A model generated the notes under the pieces. It did not search any database, was not told where the DNA came from, and saw only the letters and a program-made list of their open reading frames with translations. A stretch of DNA of 64,000 nt from Cacconaster sp045642485 (GTDB lineage: Bacteria; Bacteroidota; Bacteroidia; Bacteroidales; UBA932): contig JAZUIV010000017.1 of NCBI GenBank assembly GCA_045642485.1, positions 124,001-188,000 on the forward strand, written 5' to 3'. Positions 36,058 to 43,941 of the stretch are shown one piece after another; the first letter of the stretch is position 1; every line of letters begins with the position of its first letter. The position numbers were made by a program, and so were the translations under genes.

Positions 36058-36293
36058 TTCTGTCCCTCCCAACGCGTCAAAGTGTCAATCATTCCGGCGG
36101 TCACGTTTGCGCGGCTCTCCGTATGCAACACATCGTAATGCGGAATGATGTAATTCTCAATCAGCCCTACTGTTTTCATCCTCACATATACTTCCGCATA
36201 ATCAAGCCCAAGTTTCTCCGCGACATCTTCAATACAGGATGCCACAAAACCCATCAGTATTTCCTGTTCCGTGCGTTGAATCAACGTGCCCAT
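36054..36293 (-). CDS. DUF3791-like small protein
   Basis: A 79-residue helical protein (GFVASCIEDVAEKLGLDYAE, then VGLIENYIIPHYDVLHTES). It resembles DUF3791 proteins found beside DUF3990 and differs clearly from the 74-residue copy downstream. It is first in a three-gene unit with 4-bp overlaps. A TATATTTG box ends 7 bp before its ATG. It may be an antidote or partner of the DUF3990 protein; no direct evidence. Confidence 0.75.
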   Translation of the reverse strand: MGTLIQRTEQEILMGFVASCIEDVAEKLGLDYAEVYVRMKTVGLIENYIIPHYDVLHTESRANVTAGMIDTLTRWEGQK

Positions 36294-36300
36294 AATGTTA

Positions 36301-36308
36301 CAAATATA
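36301..36308 (-). promoter_or_regulatory. Predicted -7 box of the DUF3791/DUF3990 unit
   Basis: On minus TATATTTG ends 7 bp before ATG 36293. Bases 36309-36426 are AT-rich with no gene seen; they separate this unit from the restriction-modification operon. Confidence 0.5.
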
Positions 36309-36426
36309 CGTATAAAAAACAATTACAACTTAATTGCGTCAGCGTGTCTGCACCTTTTTCTGTTGGCAAAGGCGAGCCAGGTACGATTATGTAACATCCT
36401 ATAATTTCTTAATTTCTTTAATCAAA

Positions 36427-36720
36427 TCAAATATTGGGTGATATGTTTTTAGAATCCACTTTTATGCTATATCTACCTTTTGTAAGGGAGATATCAATTT
36501 CTCGGTTGTTGACCTCATAATTCAGTTTATAATCAAATCTAGGCTTGACAAAGTAGTCTTTATATAAACCTGCAAATATTGAAGAAATGGCTTCAAGTAT
36601 ATTGCTCTTGCCACATCCGTTGTTACCAACCAACAAAGATGTTCCTCTATTTGCCGAAAAATCTATTGATATATTTTCAAGGTTTTTATAGCCTTTTATA
36701 ATTAGCGCTTTCAGTTTCAT
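36427..36720 (-). pseudogene. Truncated AAA/ABC-type ATPase fragment
   Basis: A 97-codon frame starts like an SMC/RecF-type ATPase (MKLKALIIKGYKNLENISID) with Walker A GNNGCGKSN at 32-40, then stops at 36427 with no signature motif, Walker B or switch region. A complete protein of this type needs several hundred residues, and the 134 bp downstream hold no continuation in any frame I can follow. Its ATG overlaps the hsdS stop by 4 bp, so the whole gene was probably part of the restriction-modification operon, perhaps a defence ATPase. It is AT-rich like its operon. It could still make a short protein, but ATPase function is improbable. Confidence 0.7.
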
Positions 36721-38084
36721 AATTCAAAAAGAGTATTTTGGAATGAAACAAATGCTTCTCTTTGCAAATAATCTGCTTTGTCTTTCATCTGTATCATCTG
36801 CTTATCGATATCCTTAAGGGCCTCGGCAATATTATTTTGAATTGATATTGGGGGGATTGGTATAATTATTTGCTTAAAAATATTCTCGTCAATTCTTGGC
36901 ATTCTTGCCCCAGTCATTGCATCTGAAATTTGTTCTTGAATAATATAAGAAGATAAAATATACTTGAAATAATCCTGATTGAATGATTCGCTGGGTTTAA
37001 AACAAAAAAACTCAGAAGAGCAAACGATATCTTCAATATCAGTATCGTTTACCCAATATTTATTCAAATATGGTCTCAATTTTCCATAAATCATAAATCC
37101 TTTCGGTATCCGAACTGTTTGACTCTTAATATCGCAACCTTTTACAGCAGGCATATTCAATAACCGCCCCTCTTCTTTTAGAATATTCTCCATTCCAATA
37201 TAGTGAAATGTTTTGTTTGGGCATTTATTGGTCTCAATTCTCAACGAAGAGTTGTGGTCTTTCATAAAGAAGGAAAGTGAATCTCCTAAAGTTCTAGTTT
37301 CATATTGTGAAAAAACCTGATAATCAGACGAAAAATATTGAACATCCCATCTTACAATTCGCCTAAAAAATATAAAGTTAAGTAAGCCTTTATGACTGTT
37401 TTTCTTATACTCGAACTTAAGTATTCGCTTTAGATAGCCTTCTTTTTGAAGTCCTAATTCTTTTTTATATTTTAAAATATCTTTAGATAATAGAATGCGT
37501 TTATTATACTCAGACAGAATTTTTACTTGTTCCTCAATGCTTGGCAAAGGAATCTGTTGATTTAGAAACGCATCAATATCAATGCGCTTACGGTTTGTGG
37601 TACCACTACTGCATTTGCGGGCAAATTCTACGAACTTGTTTGTTGTGGAAACAAGAACGAGGAATTGAGGGATTATCTTCTTGGTGTCAACATCAAAAAC
37701 AGGGAAGTCGTTAGTAACAATGGCACCTTCAAGCTCTGATGGTACAATGCCGTATGCACCATTTCGAGCATCAATCTTAGACAGGATGAATTGTCCTGCA
37801 TGGATAACATGCTGGCGTTTTGTCCCTATCTTAGAGCCTTTGAGTGTAGCACCATTATTTCGTGGCACAACACCTCCGTTGTTGATTTTGAGAGTTACTT
37901 GCTTGTATTCAACATCGTCCTGCACCTCGATAATATCGCGACTTTTCACGAGGAAAGATCCTATTCTTGCCATAGGGAATTTCTTTGTGAAGCCAAGATC
38001 TTCCTCATCTGCATATTGGACACTCCAATTTGGAATATCCTTTAGATTTGTAAAATGAAGAAATATGTATTTTGCCGTTGCCAT
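36717..38084 (-). CDS. hsdS: Type I-like restriction-modification specificity subunit (HsdS)
   Basis: DNA-recognition subunit of 455 residues. It has two target-recognition domains with conserved helical spacers: the first half ends in NQQIPLPSIEEQVKILSEYNKRI (near 200) and the second in IIIPIPPISIQNNIAEALKDID at the C-terminus. This internal repeat is the HsdS hallmark and implies a bipartite target, which cannot be read from sequence. ATG 38084 lies 1 bp after the hsdM stop. Codon use and composition are AT-rich compared with flanking genes, suggesting transfer. No second hsdS cassette or inverted repeats for shuffling are seen nearby. Confidence 0.92.
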   Translation of the reverse strand: MATAKYIFLHFTNLKDIPNWSVQYADEEDLGFTKKFPMARIGSFLVKSRDIIEVQDDVEYKQVTLKINNGGVVPRNNGATLKGSKIGTKRQHVIHAGQFILSKIDARNGAYGIVPSELEGAIVTNDFPVFDVDTKKIIPQFLVLVSTTNKFVEFARKCSSGTTNRKRIDIDAFLNQQIPLPSIEEQVKILSEYNKRILLSKDILKYKKELGLQKEGYLKRILKFEYKKNSHKGLLNFIFFRRIVRWDVQYFSSDYQVFSQYETRTLGDSLSFFMKDHNSSLRIETNKCPNKTFHYIGMENILKEEGRLLNMPAVKGCDIKSQTVRIPKGFMIYGKLRPYLNKYWVNDTDIEDIVCSSEFFCFKPSESFNQDYFKYILSSYIIQEQISDAMTGARMPRIDENIFKQIIIPIPPISIQNNIAEALKDIDKQMIQMKDKADYLQREAFVSFQNTLFEL

Positions 38085-38085
38085 A

Positions 38086-40359
38086 TCAATGTTTCTTTGC
38101 GTAATAGAAAGCTTCGTCTTCTTCCAACAGGGAGCCATCCACTTCAGTTGAACGTGTCATATTACCATCGTCATAGTAATGGTATGATTTTATAACATGA
38201 GGCTTATACCACAGGTTGTTCTCCTTGCGATACTTAGTAAACTCTTCAAGAAGAGGCTCAAGATCGTTTTCAATTTTAATACCTATTGAATTGATGCCGG
38301 CACGCTTAATGTCCGAGATTGGAATAACGTAATCAAAACGTTGCTTTATCAACACCTTGGCTTCTGAATCTATAGCAGTTTCTATTTCTTTTTTTCTTGC
38401 TCGAAGGACCTTCTTTTCTATGACAGGTTTTGCACTTTTGCCTTTCTTTGCAAGATCTTCTTCTATGACGCGCAGTTCGAAAGCATATTTGTCACGAACT
38501 TTTGAATATGCCTGTACTTTTATGTCGTCATACTGCTTTTGTTCTTCTAATGTAAATCGTTTGAAGAACATAAGGCTTGGTTTGACCATTGCACCTGCTG
38601 CCATGAATACTTCTTGAGGAATGGAAACAATAAGAAGAATCTTAGCTCTACCTTCAAAATATTCACGTACATTCTGGAGGTTGGTATTGTTCAATACGCC
38701 TTCTGGCAAAACAATACCTAAACGGCCACCTGGTTTCAACAAATTGATGCAACGATCAATAAAGAGCACTTCTGTAAGACCACTCAGTTTACCGACACCA
38801 AATTGGTCAATGAGGGCTTCACCAATGTGGTCATTCACTTGCTTGAGAGCATTAAGATACTCATCACCATAACGTTTGATGTATGCATTTATTTTTGCTT
38901 CATCAGTGAACTTGTCAGCATCTGTTATCTTTATGTCCTTGTCAACACGAGAACCGAAAGGCGGATTGGTCAGGATTACGTCGAAACGGCCATCCCAAAT
39001 GCCATTCACATTCAGAAGACCATCATGATGATGCACGCCACCGTGACCATCACCATGCATAATCATATTCATCTTAGCAGTACGGGCCATTCGAGGATTG
39101 GCATCAGTACCATATATGCAGTTGAACGAAAGACTGCGAAGACGGCCTTTTTCATTGCTTATATCAACTTCATAGTTCATTTTCGCAAAAGCATCAGAAA
39201 CCTTTGCATCAATGGCCTCCTGATCTTTCGTCTTTAAGTCATCATAATTTTCAGGTATGAGTTGTGCTTTCACTTCCTCTTTACTTTCTTCCAGTTCGTT
39301 TTCAATTTGTTCTCGAACATATTCGAATGCACGAATCAAGAATCCTCCGCTGCCACAACAAGGATCGCAGACATACTCGCCCTCTTGAGGGTCAAGAGCA
39401 GAGACCATAAAATCAACAATGGTGCGCGGAGTGAAGAATTGGCCGAGTTCACCACGGAATGTACGTCCAAGAAACTTTTCAAAAGCTATGCCTTTTACAT
39501 CGTCAGAAGTTGTTGAAAGGTTGTATATCTGCAACTCCTCGACAATCTTTTCAAAACTGGTTTCACGAATACGGATAGTTTCGTTTGGGTCAAATAGATT
39601 GTCTTTCGAAAAGTCCTCCTTGGTTTTTTCAAATAAGAATTGATAAAATTCTGGAGCATCTTTTGACTTATACGAATTGTAGCTTGCTTTTGCTTTTAGA
39701 AACGCTTCTTTCGAGAAAATCTGTGTACCAGTATTATCACGTTCATAGCGAATTTTGATGAACAATATCTTACTGATCTCATCAAAAGCTGCTTCTGGTG
39801 AAAGTTTATCATTGTTGCGGATTATATTATGGCACTTATACAACAATTTTGAAAATTCGTCACGAGTGAAGGCTTTTGTTTGATTAAGTAATTCTTTTAC
39901 CTTCTTCTCATTTGTTGCTATCTCTGCCGTTGGAATATCTACTATTTCTTCAAGTTTCTTTGGTATCTCGCCTTTTACAACTTTAAAAATACGAGTCTCT
40001 TTGAGATTTGTCGTAACAAAGAAATCTGCTCCCGCCCAAGACGCATAATTGTAGCCCTGATAATAATCCTCCTTTCGAATAGTGACGCTTTCAGCCTTGC
40101 ATTCAACAACTATAAATGCACTTTTTTTATCAATCTTATCTTGGATGGACTTCCATATAACAATATCAGCACGCGCCGATCCCTGGCCTCTGTGAGAATT
40201 CGTTACTTTCAACTCCTGATCCATTTGTTTAAGGTCATAGCCATAGCTCTCTACCAATCGGCAAATGAACTTTTGCCGAACTTCTTCTTCTGGTTTAAAC
40301 ACTAACCATTTTTCTTTTAACGGAGCATATATTTTATTATCTGTTATTTGAACGTCCAT
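38086..40359 (-). CDS. N6-adenine methylase with N-terminal HsdR-type nuclease-like domain
   Basis: A 757-residue protein. Residues 1-150 match the HSDR_N type PD-(D/E)xK domain: Asp65 in SARADIVIW and Glu86-Cys-Lys88 in VVECKAE are the core residues. A helical linker follows, then the methylase domain with the SAM site DPCCGSGGF (about 332-340) and catalytic NPPF at 465-468, typical of adenine-N6 type I methylases. A C-terminal helical region (about 580-757) would contact HsdS. No separate HsdR helicase gene is present. The pairing of a nuclease-methylase chain with a separate S subunit recalls BcgI-like type IIB systems, though here the nuclease domain is of HsdR type. It may cut, or only methylate. 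Confidence 0.88.
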   Translation of the reverse strand: MDVQITDNKIYAPLKEKWLVFKPEEEVRQKFICRLVESYGYDLKQMDQELKVTNSHRGQGSARADIVIWKSIQDKIDKKSAFIVVECKAESVTIRKEDYYQGYNYASWAGADFFVTTNLKETRIFKVVKGEIPKKLEEIVDIPTAEIATNEKKVKELLNQTKAFTRDEFSKLLYKCHNIIRNNDKLSPEAAFDEISKILFIKIRYERDNTGTQIFSKEAFLKAKASYNSYKSKDAPEFYQFLFEKTKEDFSKDNLFDPNETIRIRETSFEKIVEELQIYNLSTTSDDVKGIAFEKFLGRTFRGELGQFFTPRTIVDFMVSALDPQEGEYVCDPCCGSGGFLIRAFEYVREQIENELEESKEEVKAQLIPENYDDLKTKDQEAIDAKVSDAFAKMNYEVDISNEKGRLRSLSFNCIYGTDANPRMARTAKMNMIMHGDGHGGVHHHDGLLNVNGIWDGRFDVILTNPPFGSRVDKDIKITDADKFTDEAKINAYIKRYGDEYLNALKQVNDHIGEALIDQFGVGKLSGLTEVLFIDRCINLLKPGGRLGIVLPEGVLNNTNLQNVREYFEGRAKILLIVSIPQEVFMAAGAMVKPSLMFFKRFTLEEQKQYDDIKVQAYSKVRDKYAFELRVIEEDLAKKGKSAKPVIEKKVLRARKKEIETAIDSEAKVLIKQRFDYVIPISDIKRAGINSIGIKIENDLEPLLEEFTKYRKENNLWYKPHVIKSYHYYDDGNMTRSTEVDGSLLEEDEAFYYAKKH

Positions 40360-40417
40360 GGCACTTTATTATTGTTAATATTTGACTTTATCTTAACTGC
40401 GTTCATTCAACTCATCA

Positions 40418-40672
40418 CTACTGTTTCTTACCCCCTACTTTGCTTGAATCTAGCGATGAAATCTCCGGAAGTGCTTCGAAACGAACAAGTTCATTCATAT
40501 TCACTTCAAGCAGTTTGGCTATTTGCATCATTGTTTCGAGAGAAGGTTGAGCTGTGTTTGTACACCATTTGCTGACCGTGGTAGGATCTTTACCCAATTG
40601 GGTGGCTAGCCAGCGATTTGTCTTCTCTTTGTCGACAAGCATCACTTTTATCCGATTTATCTTTCTATCCAT
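40418..40672 (-). CDS. XRE-family DNA-binding regulator
   Basis: An 84-residue helix-turn-helix protein: VDKEKTNRWLATQLGKDPTTVSKW is the helix-turn-helix, then AKLLEVNMNELV. The C-terminal tail is short and polar. The frame extends to 40729 but ATG 40672 gives the normal XRE start. It lies 58 bp upstream of the methylase gene on the same strand, like controller proteins of restriction-modification systems, and probably regulates that operon; this is inferred from position. Confidence 0.85.
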   Translation of the reverse strand: MDRKINRIKVMLVDKEKTNRWLATQLGKDPTTVSKWCTNTAQPSLETMMQIAKLLEVNMNELVRFEALPEISSLDSSKVGGKKQ

Positions 40673-40844
40673 ACAAAGTATCTCTATTAGGACAATGAAA
40701 GATAACCAATATTTCTGAGAATTGTGCAAAAACGGCTGTTATTTCTGCAAAATATTCATTTTTATTGCGAATTATTCCATATCGATGAACGAATTTTTGA
40801 AAAATTACTCCGTATGCTACGTATGCGAAAGTGATATGTTCAAG

Positions 40845-40965
40845 GCGGACTGGTTTGACATTGCGTCAAAGGACAGACTCAGCCGCAGACAGCAAGTTAT
40901 TTGCGAAGCAAATGACGTAGATGGCGAGAATGGACGCTGTCCGGACGCAAGTCAAACCAGTCTGC
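40845..40965. repeat. 121-bp inverted-repeat-bounded element
   Basis: Arms GCGGACTGGTTTGACATTGC and the facing GCAAGTCAAACCAGTCTGC (40845-40867 and 40944-40965) are nearly perfect inverted repeats with one gap. Inside is the hairpin ATTTGC-GAA-GCAAAT (40899-40913). No transposase is present. The plan is like 13426-13601: long inverted ends, internal hairpin, and a GGACxGG core. A long reading frame crossing here (to 41315) is not credible as coding. Confidence 0.6.
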
Positions 40966-40984
40966 AAGTATCCCGGCTTTGCCG

Positions 40985-41220
40985 TATTTGCCTGCGGCAA
41001 ATACACACCCGGCGGGCTAAAGCCCTGCTGCTTCGGGCCGCAGGCATCAAAATGCCTGCTATAAATACCCTCGCGACCTCCGCCGGACCGCTAAATGATG
41101 GCCATCCCTCTTTTTTTGCGGAGGTTGGCCATCGTGGCAATTCGCTAATTCTTGATTATCAAGATGTTTGCTTTTTGAAAAATGGCTATCCCTCCCCAAA
41201 AAATCAGGATGGTCATCGTC
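40985..41220. repeat. Series of hairpins and a diverged direct repeat
   Basis: Hairpins: TATTTGCC/GGCAAATA (40985-41003), GCAGGCAT/ATGCCTGC (41040-41059), GATGGCCA/TGGCCATC (41097-41133). The last is followed about 84 bp later by a diverged copy (ATGGCTATCCCTC to GATGGTCATCG, 41180-41220). Together with 40845-40965 this fills the 617-bp gap between the XRE and kinase genes; no gene is seen there. Confidence 0.5.
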
Positions 41221-41256
41221 ATCTCAAAACAGGTTCTAATTTCAACAACTTCTTAC

Positions 41257-41264
41257 TATATTTG
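41257..41264 (+). promoter_or_regulatory. Predicted -7 box of the sugar kinase operon
   Basis: TATATTTG ends 25 bp before the kinase ATG. A -33 TTTG is not obvious. Confidence 0.5.
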
Positions 41265-41289
41265 CGAAAAGATGCTTTTGCCATAAAAT

Positions 41290-42462
41290 ATGAAGTGCGA
41301 AGAGAAATTTTATGAGATTTACAGGAAGGAACCGCAGGCGGTGGCTTTCTGTCCATATAGGATATGCCCGGTAGGGGCCCACGTGGACCACAATTTCGGA
41401 AAGATTACAGGATTTGCCATCGACAAGGGCATCCATTTCGCGTATGCTCCGAAGCAGAACGGGGTGGTCGAGATTTGCTCCCTGCAGTTTGACAAACGGG
41501 CCCAGTGGCACGTTGCGGGAACACCTGAGTCAAAGCAGGATGACTGGGCGGACTATCTTCGCGGCGCGACTCTCTTCCTTTCACAGATGTTCCCCATAGG
41601 GAAAGGCATCAGCGGTGTCATTGAAGGTTCCCTGCCGATTGGCGGACTTTCCTCCTCCGCCGCGGTGGTGCTGGTGTTCCTCAAGGCACTGTGCGAAGTG
41701 AACGGAATCCATCTCACACCGGCAGAAATGATATCCCTTTCCGTCCGGGCGGAGAACCAATATGTGGGAGTTTCCAGCGGAAAACTGGACCAGAGCTGCG
41801 AGGTTTACGCAAAAAAGGACCATCTCCTTCATCTGGACACTCTCAACGACGAATACGAACTGATTCCCACCTCTCCGAAGATGAAGCCATATGAAATCGC
41901 CATATTCTTCAGCGGACTTGAGAGGACCCTCATCGGAAGTAAATTCAATATGAGAGTCGACGAATGCCGCAGCGCCGCATACGCACTTAAGGCCTTTGCC
42001 GGGATGGAATACGGAAAATTTGCCGAAACATCCCTCAGGCAGGTTCCCGTTTCCATTTATGAAAAATACCGGGACCGTCTTCCCCTGAACTGGGCAAAGA
42101 GAGCGGAACATTGGTATTCCGAGCAGGACAGAGTGGAAAGAAGCGCCGAGGCCTGGAGAAAAGGCGATGTGGAGGAATACGGAAAAATCATCTTCGAGAG
42201 CGGGCGTTCATCCATCGAAAATTATCAGACAGGTTCCTCCGAACTCAAGGAACTTTATGAGATAATGACCCGCACCGAAGGCATCTACGGAGGCCGTTTC
42301 AGCGGTGCCGGATTCAAGGGATGCTGTATGGCCGTAATCAACCCCGCATTCCGGGAGTCAATTCTCCGCAAAGTCGGAGAGGAATATCTCAAGGCATTTC
42401 CCCACCTCGAAGGAAAATACCGGTCAACAATCTGTCACAGTGAGGAGGGTCTTGTTCTATGA
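41290..42462 (+). CDS. GHMP sugar kinase, galactokinase/galacturonokinase-like
   Basis: A 390-residue GHMP-family kinase expected to phosphorylate C1 of a free sugar. The sugar-site motif at about 20-34 is FCPYRICPVGAHVDH, closer to plant galacturonokinase (SPYRICPLGAHIDH) than to GalK (PGRVNLIGEHTDY). The ATP loop GGLSSSAAVVL lies near 120, and the C-terminal GGRFSGAGFKGCCMAV loop is typical. The following gene, overlapping by 4 bp, is a sugar-nucleotidyltransferase, so the pair looks like a salvage route from free sugar to activated sugar. The natural substrate (galacturonate, galactose or another hexose) cannot be fixed from sequence. No galT or galE is beside it. Confidence 0.8.
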   Translation: MKCEEKFYEIYRKEPQAVAFCPYRICPVGAHVDHNFGKITGFAIDKGIHFAYAPKQNGVVEICSLQFDKRAQWHVAGTPESKQDDWADYLRGATLFLSQMFPIGKGISGVIEGSLPIGGLSSSAAVVLVFLKALCEVNGIHLTPAEMISLSVRAENQYVGVSSGKLDQSCEVYAKKDHLLHLDTLNDEYELIPTSPKMKPYEIAIFFSGLERTLIGSKFNMRVDECRSAAYALKAFAGMEYGKFAETSLRQVPVSIYEKYRDRLPLNWAKRAEHWYSEQDRVERSAEAWRKGDVEEYGKIIFESGRSSIENYQTGSSELKELYEIMTRTEGIYGGRFSGAGFKGCCMAVINPAFRESILRKVGEEYLKAFPHLEGKYRSTICHSEEGLVL

Positions 42463-43193
42463 AATGCCTGATTCTTGCCGCCGGGTATGCCACAAGGCTT
42501 TATCCTCTCACTGAAAATTTCCCGAAACCTCTTCTTGAAGTTCAGGGAAAAACCATTCTGGACTGGCTGGTGGAGGACATCTCGTCTGTCGTTGACGGAT
42601 TCATTGTCGTTACAAACCACCGTTTCGCCCCCCATTTCCGGGAATGGGCCGGGAGCAGGCCGGAGAGCATAACCGTGGTCGATGACGGGACCTCCACGAA
42701 CGAAACGCGTCTGGGGGCCGTAGTGGATATCAAATATGCCGTTGACGCTCTGTCGGTCAGCGACGACCTTCTTGTCATTGCCGGGGACAATCTCCTGGAT
42801 TTCTCACTGAAGGGATTTGTCTCCTACGCGCAGGAAAAAGGAACTTCCTGCGTGATGCGCTACCACGAACCGGATGAAAAGAGGCTCCATCGTTGCGGAA
42901 TACTCTGCGTTGATGACAATGACCGAATCTTGGATATGGAAGAGAAACCTGCCAATCCGAAAAGCCACTGGGCCTGTCCTCCTTTCTATTATTACAAGAG
43001 CGCAGATGCCTCCCGCATTGAAGAAGGCATCGTTGACGGTTGCGGGACAGACGCTCCGGGCAGTTTCGTAGCCTGGCTGTCGGCTCGGACACCCGTTCAC
43101 GCTATGGTAATGCCCGGCAAAAGATACGATATCGGGACTCTCGACAGTTACCGGGAAGTACAGGAAACGTTCCGGCCTCCGGTAAAGGACTGA
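42459..43193 (+). CDS. Sugar-1-phosphate nucleotidyltransferase
   Basis: A 244-residue NTP_transferase protein with a Rossmann-like nucleotide domain and no extra C-terminal beta-helix. It has the signature ILAAGYATRLYPLTENFPKPL at the start (with the catalytic Arg and Lys), an IAGDNLLDF metal motif near 108, and MEEKP near 170. It starts with a 4-bp overlap to the kinase. The sugar phosphate it uses is probably the kinase product. Fold is firm; donor nucleotide is not clear. Confidence 0.88.
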   Translation: MKCLILAAGYATRLYPLTENFPKPLLEVQGKTILDWLVEDISSVVDGFIVVTNHRFAPHFREWAGSRPESITVVDDGTSTNETRLGAVVDIKYAVDALSVSDDLLVIAGDNLLDFSLKGFVSYAQEKGTSCVMRYHEPDEKRLHRCGILCVDDNDRILDMEEKPANPKSHWACPPFYYYKSADASRIEEGIVDGCGTDAPGSFVAWLSARTPVHAMVMPGKRYDIGTLDSYREVQETFRPPVKD

Positions 43194-43209
43194 AAATCAC
43201 AATTTTGAA

Positions 43210-43926
43210 ATGGGGATGTGGAGAGAGATTGAGGAGTCGCTGACAGGTCTGAGGGAACTGTTCTTCCCGCGGACTTGCTGTGTGTGCGGCAATCCCCTGC
43301 AGGCAGGGGAGAAAGATATCTGCCGTGAATGTTTTTCAGATATGCCGCTGACCTATTTCTGGGACTGGGAGGAAAATCCCGTCCGGAGAAGGCTCGAAGG
43401 CAAGTGCAGCATAGAGCACGGAGTGGCTCTGTTTCATTTCAGTCTCGAATCTCCTTATCATTACCTGATGCACAGAATCAAGTTTGAAGGGGGAAAGAAT
43501 CTCGGATACCGTCTAGGTTACCTTCTGGGCCGCTATATGAAAGATGGAGCCGGTTTCGGTCCGGTGGATATCGTGGTTCCCGTCCCTCTCCATCCGTTGC
43601 GACGCTTCCGCAGGGGATACAACCAGTCACAAATCATTGCCGCCGGCATAGCCGCGGCGCTCGGAGTGCCCGTCTGTCCCGGCCTGCTGAAAAGATGCCG
43701 CTGGACAAGGCCGCAGAGCGGTATTTCAGGGGACATCAAAAGCAGAAATGTGAAAGGAGCATTTCGGGCAGACAACGCGCAGGGGAAAATACTGAAAGAG
43801 GGGGGCTTCCGTCACATCCTGCTGGTTGATGATACCATCACGACAGGCTCCACCATAAGTGAATGCGTAAAGGTTCTGCCCCCTTTCTTCAAGGTCAGTG
43901 TCGCATCGCTGGCATTTGTCGGATAA
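43210..43926 (+). CDS. comF: ComF family phosphoribosyltransferase-like protein
   Basis: A 238-residue ComF protein; in naturally competent bacteria ComF helps import single-stranded DNA, elsewhere its role is unclear. A zinc-finger start (CCVCGNPLQAG, CRECF) is followed by the phosphoribosyltransferase-like domain with VVPVPLHPLRRFRRGYNQS, RPQSG and the PRPP loop LLVDDTITTGST. It lies 16 bp after the nucleotidyltransferase. It ends convergent with the GH36-like gene, 15 bp apart, with no hairpin seen there. Confidence 0.9.
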   Translation: MGMWREIEESLTGLRELFFPRTCCVCGNPLQAGEKDICRECFSDMPLTYFWDWEENPVRRRLEGKCSIEHGVALFHFSLESPYHYLMHRIKFEGGKNLGYRLGYLLGRYMKDGAGFGPVDIVVPVPLHPLRRFRRGYNQSQIIAAGIAAALGVPVCPGLLKRCRWTRPQSGISGDIKSRNVKGAFRADNAQGKILKEGGFRHILLVDDTITTGSTISECVKVLPPFFKVSVASLAFVG

Positions 43927-43941
43927 GCGTCCTCCGTCCGT

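Noticed and set aside
36717..38084. Phase-variable hsdS shuffling locus
   Set aside because: Only one hsdS gene, no inverted partner copies and no recombinase nearby.
35179..41264. Genomic island integrated at tRNA-Pro with flanking att sites
   Set aside because: No repeat of the tRNA-Pro 3' end was found downstream and no integrase gene is present; the island may have arisen another way.
40722..41315. Open frame of 197 codons running across the inverted-repeat-rich gap
   Set aside because: It crosses hairpins, overlaps the kinase start and encodes no recognisable domain; the sequence looks noncoding.
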